Shown one piece after another: positions 33,396 to 41,114 of a DNA stretch of 44,325 nucleotides. Below the pieces are notes generated by a model, which worked only from the letters and a program-made list of their open reading frames with translations, had not been told where the DNA came from and made no database searches. Source of the stretch: CAZYVD01 sp964651045 (GTDB lineage Bacteria; Zhuqueibacterota; QNDG01; DSAB01); assembly GCA_964651045.1 (NCBI GenBank), contig CAZYVD010000015.1:1-44325 (forward strand), in the 5' to 3' direction. A program made the translations under genes and the position numbers. The number at the start of each line of letters is the position of its first letter. Position 1 is the stretch's first letter.

Positions 33396-34019
33396 ATGGT
33401 TGATTTGTTAGATAAAACAAAAAAGATGGATGAACTGACCGATGTCAGGGTAAAGGTAACACCAAGCGATGAAGAACTGATAAAACGATTCCAGGAAGGT
33501 GATGTATATGCATTCGAACAGATTGTCCATCGATATAAGAATCAGTTGATAAACTTTGTATACAATTTTATTGGTAATCGCATCGAGGCAGAGGATATCA
33601 TTCAGGAAACATTTCTGCGGGTCTATAAGAACAAGCATCTCTATCGAAATATAGCAAAGTTTTCCACATGGATCTATACGATAGCAGGAAATCTGGCAAA
33701 GACAGAATTAAGAAAGAGGCGCAGGAGACGCCTCTTATCATTAAACAAGATAGGATATAACGATAAAGATTATGATGTTCCTGATCTATTTGCCTCTCCA
33801 GAGGAGAGGGTCGATGGAGGAATGAAGGAAAAGGAGATCAGGGAGAAGATTCTTGATCTTCCACAAAAGTTCAGAGAAGTAGTAATATTGAGAGATATAG
33901 AAGAGTTTTCATATGAAGAGATAAGTAACATTTTAAAAATACCAATCGGTACTGTAAAGTCGAGAGTAAACAGGGGGAGGCTTAAATTACAGAAATCACT
34001 TCAACATCTTTTGGATTAG
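33396..34019 (+). CDS. ECF-type RNA polymerase sigma factor
   Basis: Region 2 is clear: EELIKRFQEGDVYAFEQIVHRYKNQL, AEDIIQETFLRVYKN and the FSTWIYTIAGNLA promoter-melting part. Region 4 reads LDLPQKFREVVILRDIEEFSYEEISNILKIPIGTVKSRVNRGR. There is no region 3, so it is an RpoE-like group 4 sigma. It is followed 18 bases later by a zinc anti-sigma factor and then a membrane/periplasmic HtrA-like protein, the order of the rpoE-rseA locus. ATG 33396 is my choice; ATG 33426 is an alternative. Confidence 0.93.
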   Translation: MVDLLDKTKKMDELTDVRVKVTPSDEELIKRFQEGDVYAFEQIVHRYKNQLINFVYNFIGNRIEAEDIIQETFLRVYKNKHLYRNIAKFSTWIYTIAGNLAKTELRKRRRRRLLSLNKIGYNDKDYDVPDLFASPEERVDGGMKEKEIREKILDLPQKFREVVILRDIEEFSYEEISNILKIPIGTVKSRVNRGRLKLQKSLQHLLD

Positions 34020-34037
34020 GTACATGGAGGATTGTCC

Positions 34038-34601
34038 ATGGATCCTTGTGAAAATTTTTTAAAGTCAATCTTCGATTTTGTTGATGGTGAACTGGATAGA
34101 AAATCCAGGAGGGAGCTGGAGCACCATTTGAGAGAATGCTCAAGATGTACAGAGCAGTTTAATAGAATTCGAAGATTGAGAAATCACCTGAGGGAGTTGC
34201 CCCAGATGAAGGTGCAGGATCATTTTATGATTATTCTTCGCGAGAGGATTCGAAGGGAAATAGTACCCAGAGGAGGAGCTGCTCCGACAATTAATCTCAA
34301 GCAAATCTCGTGGGTGCCTGCACTGGGTCTAATAGTTTTTTTGATTTTAATGAGTTCCTCGATTTTGGATAGACCCCTGCCGGTTTTTAATCAGGTTCAT
34401 ACTGTTCAGGGTCAAAAGATCTCCTCAATGCAGGGTATTGCTGGTTCAAATATCAATTATGTCATAGATGACTTTCCATACGATATTGAGAGTGAGTATT
34501 TTGAATATGATAATAAAAAACCTGTAACCCACATCGATTCTCTTCTCTTAAAACGAGATTTAAAAAAGATGAAGGCTCACATCAGGGCTGTAAGTTTTTA
34601 A
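34038..34601 (+). CDS. Membrane anti-sigma factor with zinc-finger domain
   Basis: The N-terminal domain has the zinc-binding anti-sigma pattern H30-x3-C34-x2-C37 in LEHHLRECSRC, which holds the sigma factor in the cytoplasm. One membrane helix follows (WVPALGLIVFLILMSSSIL, about 95-114) and then an ~75-residue outer part (HTVQGQKISSMQ...FEYDNKK). Length is 187. ATG 34038 is 7 bases after GGAGG; the TTG at 34032 is less likely. It is the expected partner of the upstream sigma factor and may be cut or released on envelope signals. Confidence 0.92.
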   Translation: MDPCENFLKSIFDFVDGELDRKSRRELEHHLRECSRCTEQFNRIRRLRNHLRELPQMKVQDHFMIILRERIRREIVPRGGAAPTINLKQISWVPALGLIVFLILMSSSILDRPLPVFNQVHTVQGQKISSMQGIAGSNINYVIDDFPYDIESEYFEYDNKKPVTHIDSLLLKRDLKKMKAHIRAVSF

Positions 34602-34611
34602 AAGGTTTGTC

Positions 34612-35601
34612 ATGTTATTAGGAAGATATATCATAATCATTCTAATTGTGGCTCTTCAAAGTGCAAGCAGTCAGGTAGTGAAGAAGATGGTAGATGGTCA
34701 GTGGCGAAAAAAGATGGCAGAGCTTGTAAGAAGGGCGGAGAATTCGATTGTAAGCATCCACACTTTTGTACTGGATGGAGAGGAAAAACAGTGCATGGTG
34801 GGATCTGGATTTGTCTATAACAGAGATGGTTTTATAGTAACATGGAGGAATGTTGTAGAGGGTGGTGACAGTATAGTAGTTAATTTCACGAATGGTCGTA
34901 GTAGTGGAGGAAGGATTGTTGGATTCGATAGAACTGCAAAAGTTGTTCTATTGAAAATTAATTGTAATGATCTGCTGCCGGTGCAGATGAGAGAGTCAGG
35001 GGAGCTGGGCGAGAAGTCATTTGTTGTAATTTTAGGAAACTCTCTTGGAGTATTCCCGTCGGTTACTTTGGGAACATATATGGGGAAAGAAAAGAATGGA
35101 TTTATTAAACTCAATGCAGTTGTACCGCCTGGCAATTCTGGGGGAGTAGTACTTGATGAAGAGGGAAATGCAGTGGGGATTTTTGGAGGATATGCATCGT
35201 CTGGTGATGATATATCAAAATCAGAGATTTCTACTGTAGGCATAGCCTTCCCTATAGATTACCTCAAGAGCGATCTTGATAGGATTATCGATGATTATCA
35301 GAAAAGTTCTGGGTGGGTTGGGCTGTCTGTTCTCGATCTGGAGTCTGATACTGAGACCTTTGGTGTTCGGGTTGTTGGTGTAGTTCCTGATGGCCCTGCT
35401 GATCGTGCGTCAATATCTTTGGGAGACACAATAATCGGTTTTGAAGAAAGAGCCGTAAGGAGTGCAGATGAACTTGCGACGTGGGTCAGGAGTGTTGTGC
35501 CAGATAGAGTTGTAGAGTTGAAAATCAAGAGGGGAGAGGGGTACATAGTTAAATCGGTCCGAATTGGCAGACGGCCGATATTGAAAATGGGGAGGAGATA
35601 G
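34612..35601 (+). CDS. HtrA/DegS-like pseudoprotease with PDZ domain
   Basis: An N-terminal hydrophobic segment (YIIIILIVALQSASS) anchors or exports the protein. A trypsin-like domain (about 35-215) and one PDZ domain (about 225-325, GWVGLSVLDLES, DGPADRASISLGDTIIGF) give the DegS plan. The Ser is kept (S176 in PPGNSGG), but the His site is Asn (N80 in GFIVTWRNVVEGG where TNxHVV is usual) and the Asp site is Lys (K110 in DRTAKVVLLKI, SDIALI in DegP). Proteolysis is therefore unlikely. It follows the sigma and anti-sigma genes and may sense signals without cutting. Confidence 0.88.
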   Translation: MLLGRYIIIILIVALQSASSQVVKKMVDGQWRKKMAELVRRAENSIVSIHTFVLDGEEKQCMVGSGFVYNRDGFIVTWRNVVEGGDSIVVNFTNGRSSGGRIVGFDRTAKVVLLKINCNDLLPVQMRESGELGEKSFVVILGNSLGVFPSVTLGTYMGKEKNGFIKLNAVVPPGNSGGVVLDEEGNAVGIFGGYASSGDDISKSEISTVGIAFPIDYLKSDLDRIIDDYQKSSGWVGLSVLDLESDTETFGVRVVGVVPDGPADRASISLGDTIIGFEERAVRSADELATWVRSVVPDRVVELKIKRGEGYIVKSVRIGRRPILKMGRR

Positions 35602-35607
35602 AATATA

Positions 35608-36804
35608 ATGAATAATAAGGAAGTCAGTCCATTTACACCAGGTAGTCCAGTTCCTGTTGAACTCTTTGTGGGGAGGTCAGAACAGATAAAAGAGCTAATT
35701 CAATATGCCAAACAGATTTCGTCAGGGAAACAAGAAAACATATTTTTAACGGGTGATCGAGGAATAGGTAAAAGCTCACTGGCCTCATTTGTAAGACATA
35801 TTGTAAGCAACAGGGAGAATATACTTAGTATTCATGTCTTCTTAGGTAGAGTATCAACATTAGAGGAAGTGGTGCGTCATATCTTTGAGCAGATATTAAA
35901 AGAAACAAAAGAAGAAGCATGGTTTAATGATATAGCTAAATTTTTCGGCAGGTATATCAAAGAGATAGGTCTTTTTGGTATATCTGTTAGCTTTAACCCT
36001 CCTGCTGGAGATTTGAAAGAGTTAGTTAGAAATTTTCCTGAGGCTCTTCATAATTTATTAGAAAGAATAAAAAGACAAAAATCAGGATTGTTTATTATTT
36101 TAGACGATATTAATGGACTGGTTGAAAAGGAAGATTTTGCAAATTGGTACAAGAGTTTTGTAGATGAGGTGGCCACTCATTTTAATAAAGATTTTCCTGT
36201 TTTTATCATGCTGATAGGGCTTCATGAAAAGAGAGATGCTTTATCCCGACTTCAGCCATCATTGATGCGTATATTCCGTGTTGTGGAGATTGAGAAGCTT
36301 TCAAATAAAGAGGTAAAGGATTTTTTCTTGAGTGCTTTTGGGCGGGTTGATATAAAAGTAAAATCTGAGGCCATGGAACTCATGGTACGTTTTTCTAGTG
36401 GATTGCCACTTTTAATGCATGAGATAGGTGATGCTACTTTTTGGATTGATACCGATGGAGTAATAGATGAGAAAGATGCAATTAATGGTGTAATTGCAGC
36501 GGCTGAAAAGGTAGGACAAAAATATTTGAATCCAAAGGTCTATAATGCAGTTCGGAGTCCCAGATATAGATCTATTTTAAGGAAATTGGGCAAAAGACCG
36601 CTTTCAAGAAATTTTATCAAAAAGGATGTGGAAACAAGACTTAATGGTGAAGAAAAAAAAGTATTTCACAATTTTTTAAAGAGAATGAGAGAATTGGGAG
36701 TAATTGAGGGCGACTTTGAAAGAGGACGTGGTGCCTATAGATTTGTAAATGAAATATATCCTATCTATATTAGGATGGAGAGCGAAAGGGCTAGAATGAA
36801 ATAA
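35608..36804 (+). CDS. AAA/STAND-type ATPase with C-terminal winged helix
   Basis: Walker A is NIFLTGDRGIGKSSLA (about 45-60) and Walker B is FIILDDINGLVE (about 164-175), with a sensor-like FIMLIGLHEKRD. The order and the VELFVGRSEQIKELIQ start match the AAA ATPases of the archaeal ATPase/ORC-like type (MNS/STAND clade). The last ~90 residues look like a winged helix (KKVFHNFLKRMRELGVIEGDF...YRFVNEIYPIYIRME). Targets are unknown. It starts 7 bases after the pseudoprotease gene, with GGAGG overlapping that gene's end, so it belongs to the same transcript. Confidence 0.8.
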   Translation: MNNKEVSPFTPGSPVPVELFVGRSEQIKELIQYAKQISSGKQENIFLTGDRGIGKSSLASFVRHIVSNRENILSIHVFLGRVSTLEEVVRHIFEQILKETKEEAWFNDIAKFFGRYIKEIGLFGISVSFNPPAGDLKELVRNFPEALHNLLERIKRQKSGLFIILDDINGLVEKEDFANWYKSFVDEVATHFNKDFPVFIMLIGLHEKRDALSRLQPSLMRIFRVVEIEKLSNKEVKDFFLSAFGRVDIKVKSEAMELMVRFSSGLPLLMHEIGDATFWIDTDGVIDEKDAINGVIAAAEKVGQKYLNPKVYNAVRSPRYRSILRKLGKRPLSRNFIKKDVETRLNGEEKKVFHNFLKRMRELGVIEGDFERGRGAYRFVNEIYPIYIRMESERARMK

Positions 36805-36876
36805 CAGGATCAAAACTATCTCTCCATCTGGATATTGTTGATGAAGCCATTCTTTAAATAAATTCTCAACTTTTTA

Positions 36877-36904
36877 TTGACTTTGCCTCAATTTTTTTTA
36901 TATT
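36877..36904 (+). promoter_or_regulatory. Promoter of the GAF gene
   Basis: TTGACT (36877-36882), 16-base spacer, TATATT (36899-36904), 38 bases before the GTG start. Confidence 0.55.
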
Positions 36905-36941
36905 GTGATCGTCCAATCTTTGGTATAAAAAGGGAGGACGG

Positions 36942-38156
36942 GTGGGTATTCTGAGTAGAGAAAAGAGGAGTTTTCTATTATTTTTATCAATAGTCATTCT
37001 AATTGGAGTGGGATTTTTTTTACCTTTGTCGGATAGAAGCTTGATGGGATATGTTTTAAAAAGCATTGTATTTATTCTTGTGATAGTGCTGATATATTCC
37101 ACTTCACTTGGCAATTTAATAGGAGAAGCCGATAGAAACAGAGACTCTGATCTTGTTCAGAGAAGAGGCCTTGTTGGCGACTTCTCAGAGCTTGAGGAAC
37201 AGGAAGACTGGACAGGTTTTGGAAATGCATTTGAGAAGTATTACAGGACATTTCTACCAGTAGTAAGGAGTGCAGTAGTAGGTTCATCTATTGGGCTATA
37301 TTTTATGAAGGGTAAAGATCAACTCGAATTTCAGGCAGGAGAGGACAATTCGGGATATCTGATGCAGAAGCTCAGGGTCGAGGAGGGAGATCTTGTAGAA
37401 CAGGTTGCAGTACAGAATTCTCCCATTATTGAACCAGATCTGCCTGATGGATATTTTCTACCAGGCATTCCAGATACAATACTGCACTCATTTTTGGGTA
37501 TACCATTGAATCTGAAAAATAGAGTTGTGGGAGTCCTTGCAGTGGGGAGTTCGGCGTTAGAGGGATTCAGCTATGAAGATCAGGAATTTGTAATCAGATG
37601 CGGAAAGCTGTTGACAGAAGTGATGGCTGCCTATCATCAGGGAATGCGGTGTGAGATTGACATGGAAGTTGCCAGAATGCACATAGAACTTGAAAAAAAG
37701 CTCAGCAGCGTTAATGATGAGGAAGTTGCTGTATCCCACTTTATCTACTACCTGAAGAGGATATTCCCCTATGATCGTTTCTCATGGTGCATAAGAGAAG
37801 GTGAACAGGGTGTGATTAAATATGTTGATGGAAAACTCGATCAGTTGGGCAAAGGGACTCGTTTTCCATTGGAGGAGGGATTGAATGGATGGGTGATTAA
37901 AAGAAACACACCTCTTGTAATAGCTGATATAGAAGAAGGAGATTATACGAGACCAAGATATTTCAAAGATGAATATACAAGGCATGGCCTGCACTCTTTT
38001 TTGGGTATTCCACTCGGGGGAGAGGATAGTGCGTGGGGAGTTTTAAGCATTGAGAGTGTATCTAAAAATCAATATACTGAGAAGGAGAAGGACGTATTTT
38101 CATCTATTGCCATACCCTTCAAGATAGCTATAGAGAGGATTAGAAAGGAGAAATAG
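36942..38156 (+). CDS. Membrane protein with two GAF domains and no output domain
   Basis: Two close membrane helices (FLLFLSIVILIGVGFFLPL and MGYVLKSIVFILVIVLIYS) are followed by GAF1 (about 85-215, SFLGIPLNLKNRVVGVLAVGS) and GAF2 (about 250-400, GWVIKRNTPLVIADIEEGD, SFLGIPLGGEDSAWGVLSIES). No kinase, GGDEF or HTH part follows, so it is probably a sensor that works through partners. GTG 36942 is 5 bases after GGGAGG. Ligand unknown. It ends immediately before the zinc-ribbon gene. Confidence 0.82.
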   Translation: MGILSREKRSFLLFLSIVILIGVGFFLPLSDRSLMGYVLKSIVFILVIVLIYSTSLGNLIGEADRNRDSDLVQRRGLVGDFSELEEQEDWTGFGNAFEKYYRTFLPVVRSAVVGSSIGLYFMKGKDQLEFQAGEDNSGYLMQKLRVEEGDLVEQVAVQNSPIIEPDLPDGYFLPGIPDTILHSFLGIPLNLKNRVVGVLAVGSSALEGFSYEDQEFVIRCGKLLTEVMAAYHQGMRCEIDMEVARMHIELEKKLSSVNDEEVAVSHFIYYLKRIFPYDRFSWCIREGEQGVIKYVDGKLDQLGKGTRFPLEEGLNGWVIKRNTPLVIADIEEGDYTRPRYFKDEYTRHGLHSFLGIPLGGEDSAWGVLSIESVSKNQYTEKEKDVFSSIAIPFKIAIERIRKEK

Positions 38157-38354
38157 ATGGCAAAGGCAAAATCGTTTGTTGATAAACTATCGAAAGCGAG
38201 TAAGATCAAAAGAGAACACTGTCCTGAATGTGGAGAAGTCTTAACTACAATAAAATTGATAACATCTGAAAAATCACAGAAGAGCGGTGCATGGAGATTC
38301 AATCAAAAATTCATTAATATCTGCAAGTGTAATCAGAAAGAAATTACAGGCTGA
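38157..38354 (+). CDS. Small zinc-ribbon-like protein
   Basis: The 65-residue basic protein has CPECG (about 22-26) and CKC near the C-terminus (about 57-59), a likely zinc site. The start (AKAKSFVDKLSKASK) is strongly basic. ATG 38157 directly follows the GAF stop, with AAAGGAG in the end of that gene. I do not recognise a family; nucleic-acid binding is only a guess. Confidence 0.7.
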   Translation: MAKAKSFVDKLSKASKIKREHCPECGEVLTTIKLITSEKSQKSGAWRFNQKFINICKCNQKEITG

Positions 38355-38369
38355 TTCTAAGGAGCAGAA

Positions 38370-38981
38370 GTGAGAGTTAAAAGGTGCGTACTTGCTACAA
38401 GAAATTTAGACAAGGTCAGAGAGATAAAAGAGATTCTCGGATCCACGGAATGGGAGATCGTCTCCCTTGACGATTTTCCAAATACACATGAAATCGATGA
38501 GGATGGAGATACTCTGGTTGAGAATGCATTAAAAAAGGCAAGGCTCTCATATGACTGGACAAGACTTCCTTCAATTGGGGATGATACTGGACTTGAGGTT
38601 GATGCACTGAATGGTGCCCCTGGTGTTAGATCGAGTCGTTTTGCAGGCATGGATGCAAGCTATGACGACAACATAAGAAAGCTTCTGGATGCGATGAAAA
38701 CAGTTCCTGCAAATCAGAGAAGTGCAAGATTCAGGTGTGTTGCTGCCTTTGTTGATGGGAGAGTAGAAAGATGGGTAGAGGGAACATGCGATGGAGTAAT
38801 TCTGACTGAACGCAGGGGTAAGAATGGATTTGGATATGATCCACTTTTTTTTCTGCCAGAACTTGGAAAAACCTTTGCTGAAATGACTCTTGTTGAGAAG
38901 AACAAAATAAGTCATCGAGGGATTGCATTTCGCAAAATTAAAGAGTTATTAGAAAATTATCAAAAGGAATATATTGGATGA
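38370..38981 (+). CDS. rdgB: dITP/XTP pyrophosphatase (HAM1/RdgB)
   Basis: The enzyme cleans non-canonical purine triphosphates from the nucleotide pool. Family motifs are LATRNLDKVREIKEIL at the start, DTLVENALKKA, SIGDDTGLEVDALNGAPGVRSSRFAG and KNGFGYDPLFFLPELGKTFAEMT. Length 203. The start is GTG 38370, with AAGGAG 8 bases upstream. The stop is followed 3 bases later by the tRNA-Pro gene. Confidence 0.96.
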   Translation: MRVKRCVLATRNLDKVREIKEILGSTEWEIVSLDDFPNTHEIDEDGDTLVENALKKARLSYDWTRLPSIGDDTGLEVDALNGAPGVRSSRFAGMDASYDDNIRKLLDAMKTVPANQRSARFRCVAAFVDGRVERWVEGTCDGVILTERRGKNGFGYDPLFFLPELGKTFAEMTLVEKNKISHRGIAFRKIKELLENYQKEYIG

Positions 38982-38983
38982 AT

Positions 38984-39058
38984 CGGGGCGTAGCGCAGAC
39001 CGGTCAGCGCGCCTGCTTTGGGAGCAGGAGGTCGTGAGTTCAAATCTCACCGCCCCGA
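38984..39058 (+). tRNA. tRNA-Pro (anticodon TGG)
   Basis: The acceptor arms CGGGGCG (38984-38990) and CGCCCCG (39051-39057) pair fully. The anticodon stem CCTGC/GCAGG (39012-39016, 39024-39028) closes a 7-base loop TTTGGGA with anticodon TGG at 39019-39021. The T arm has TTCAAAT. The discriminator is A39058; CCA is not encoded. C1 as first base fits proline tRNAs. Confidence 0.95.
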
Positions 39059-39072
39059 CAAGAGAAAGTGAG

Positions 39073-39104
39073 AAAGGAGCTTTTTAATTATTGAGCTCCT
39101 TTTT
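39073..39104 (+). terminator. Intrinsic terminator after tRNA-Pro
   Basis: AAAGGAGCT (39073-39081) pairs perfectly with AGCTCCTTT (39094-39102), ending in a T run to 39104. It ends the rdgB-tRNA transcript. Confidence 0.88.
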
Positions 39105-39132
39105 ATATTTTAAACCAATCCATTTTAAGCTT

Positions 39133-40110
39133 ATGATTGTAGCTGTAACAGGAGCATCTGGACATGTTGGCGGAAACCTTGTTCGTTTACTATTGGAACA
39201 GGGACATAAGATTCGAGTCCTGCACCACATTGATAATCGCTCTTTTAAAGGGCTTGATGTAGAAGTCTTTAGAGGCGACATATTAGACAAAGGATCTCTT
39301 TTTCCGATTTTTAGAAACGTAGATATTGTATTTCACGCTGCAGCCCTTATTTCTTTGTCGATGAGGGACTGGAAGCATCTTGAGGCTGTGAATGTTTGTG
39401 GCACCCGTAATGTTGTAGAGGCGTGCATTTCGTGTAATGTTGGCAGATTGGTACATTTCAGTTCGATCCATGCACTTTCACAGGAGCCGTTGGAGATTCA
39501 AATCGATGAGAATCGGAAATATGTAGATTTTAGGGGTTCGCCGCCGTATGATCGGTCAAAGGCTCATGGTGAAATGGAGGTATTGAAGGGTGTTGATAAA
39601 GGTTTGGATGCTGTAATAATCAGGCCGACAGGAATAATCGGTCCCTTCGATTATAAACCTTCCCATACAGGGAGGATGCTTCTTTCATTAGCTGGCGGAA
39701 GATTACCCGCACTCGTTAAAGGAGGTTTCGACTGGGTAGATGTGAGGGATGTTGTGTCTTCGACTCTCAGGGCAGCCATAAAAGCACTGTCTGGATCAAA
39801 ATATATTCTTTCGGGTCACTGGGTTTCTTTAAAGGATATGGCCGAGGTTGTAGAAAGACAAACTGGTGTTCCATCACCCCGACTGATTCTGCCTGTATGG
39901 GTGGCAGAAATCGGGGTTCCATTCATTACAGCATTTTCAAAGATTGTAAGAAGATAGCCACTCTATACCAGGGTATCATTAATGGCTGTTAAAAACAATA
40001 TGTCTATATCTCACACAAAAGCAGCGAGTGGATTGAACTACTCTCCACGTCCATTTGAAAAGACGATAAGCGACACTCTCGAATGGTTTTCAAAATTTAA
40101 CTATATATGA
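39133..40110 (+). pseudogene. NAD-dependent epimerase/reductase interrupted by in-frame TAG
   Basis: This is an extended short-chain dehydrogenase (dihydroflavonol-reductase-like). It has the NAD loop VTGASGHVGGNLV, FHAAALISL, the YDRSK active-site motif (Tyr and Lys) and RPTGIIGP. The frame stops at TAG 39955-39957 after 274 codons. The same frame continues without another stop for 50 codons to TGA 40108-40110. That extension (KAASGLNYSPRPFEKTI then SDTLEWFSKF) is the normal C-terminal end of the family. The full 324-codon frame would overlap the next gene by ATGA. The TAG is therefore a recent nonsense mutation or a sequencing error; a shortened active protein is possible. Confidence 0.8.
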
Positions 40111-41093
40111 TGGATAAGTCCATGCGTGTATTAATAGTAGGCGGTACAGGATTCATAGGATATCATTCTGCACGTGAATTTCTAAGACGGGGTTTTGAAG
40201 TTACTGTACTGGCGATTCCACCAATGCCAAAGAATGATCTATTCCCTGATGATGTTAAGGTAATACTATCAGACATAAACAGGTTGAATGATGAATTTTT
40301 AAAAGAGCTGCTATGCGGGTGTTATGCAGTTGTATTTGCAGCAGGCGCAGATGATCGTACACTGCCCAGATCTCCCGCATATGAGTTTTATTACAAAGCC
40401 AATGTGAAATCTTCAGAACGACTGTTTCGGCTTGCTCGTGATGCAGGGGTAAAAAGAGGAGTTTTGATCAGTTCATATTTTGCACATTATGACAGAATTT
40501 GGCCTGAAATGAAATTGTCGTTTCATCATCCATATATTCGCAGCAGAATAGAGCAGGAGAGTGTTTCTCTGGAGAGTAGTTTACCCGATCTTGAACTGGT
40601 CATACTAGAACTTCCTTATGTATTTGGATCTATGCCAGGTCGCCCACCTTTATGGAAACATCTGATTAACTACATTAGACTACCCATTCCTCTATTTTAT
40701 ACAAAGGGTGGAACAAATTGTGTGTCCGTAAAAAATGTAGCAGAAGCAGTAGTAGGAGCAGTAGAGTATGGCAGGGGTGGAGAGAGATATTTAATAGGTG
40801 ATGAGAACATCACATGGCATGAGCTGCTTGGTCGCCTATGTTTTTTAATCGGAAGAAACAAGAGGGTAGTTGAACTGCCCACAACACTTGTCAGGTTTAT
40901 GATGAGGGCAGTCTATATATTCTTTAAATTGAGAGGCAGGGAGAGCGGACTGGATCCTGTAGAGATGGTAAGACTACACACCATGAATACATTTTTTGAT
41001 CCTGGTCCTTCAAAGAGAATCTTGAAGCATGGTAGTGGAGGGTTAAATGAAGCACTCTCAGATACTGTAATGGCATGCATGATAGAGGAATGA
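40107..41093 (+). CDS. NAD-dependent epimerase/dehydratase family protein
   Basis: A second extended SDR protein of 328 residues with the NAD-binding loop VLIVGGTGFIGYHSA at the start, VVFAAGADDRTLP, YYKANVKSSERLFRLA and LELPYVFGSMPGRPP. The YxxxK motif is not in its standard place (HHPYIRSRIEQE occupies the region), so catalysis may differ. Its ATG overlaps the stop of the full-length version of the preceding epimerase (ATGA), which implies an operon. Substrate unknown; sugar nucleotide or isoprenoid-like ketones are typical for relatives. Confidence 0.85.
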   Translation: MMDKSMRVLIVGGTGFIGYHSAREFLRRGFEVTVLAIPPMPKNDLFPDDVKVILSDINRLNDEFLKELLCGCYAVVFAAGADDRTLPRSPAYEFYYKANVKSSERLFRLARDAGVKRGVLISSYFAHYDRIWPEMKLSFHHPYIRSRIEQESVSLESSLPDLELVILELPYVFGSMPGRPPLWKHLINYIRLPIPLFYTKGGTNCVSVKNVAEAVVGAVEYGRGGERYLIGDENITWHELLGRLCFLIGRNKRVVELPTTLVRFMMRAVYIFFKLRGRESGLDPVEMVRLHTMNTFFDPGPSKRILKHGSGGLNEALSDTVMACMIEE

Positions 41094-41114
41094 TCAAAAA
41101 TGGAGAATAAAGTT

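Noticed and set aside
39955..39957. TAG as a recoded amino acid (pyrrolysine or general stop reassignment)
   Set aside because: TAG ends several normal genes here (trpD, tsf, pseudoprotease), so reassignment does not fit; nonsense mutation or error is simpler.
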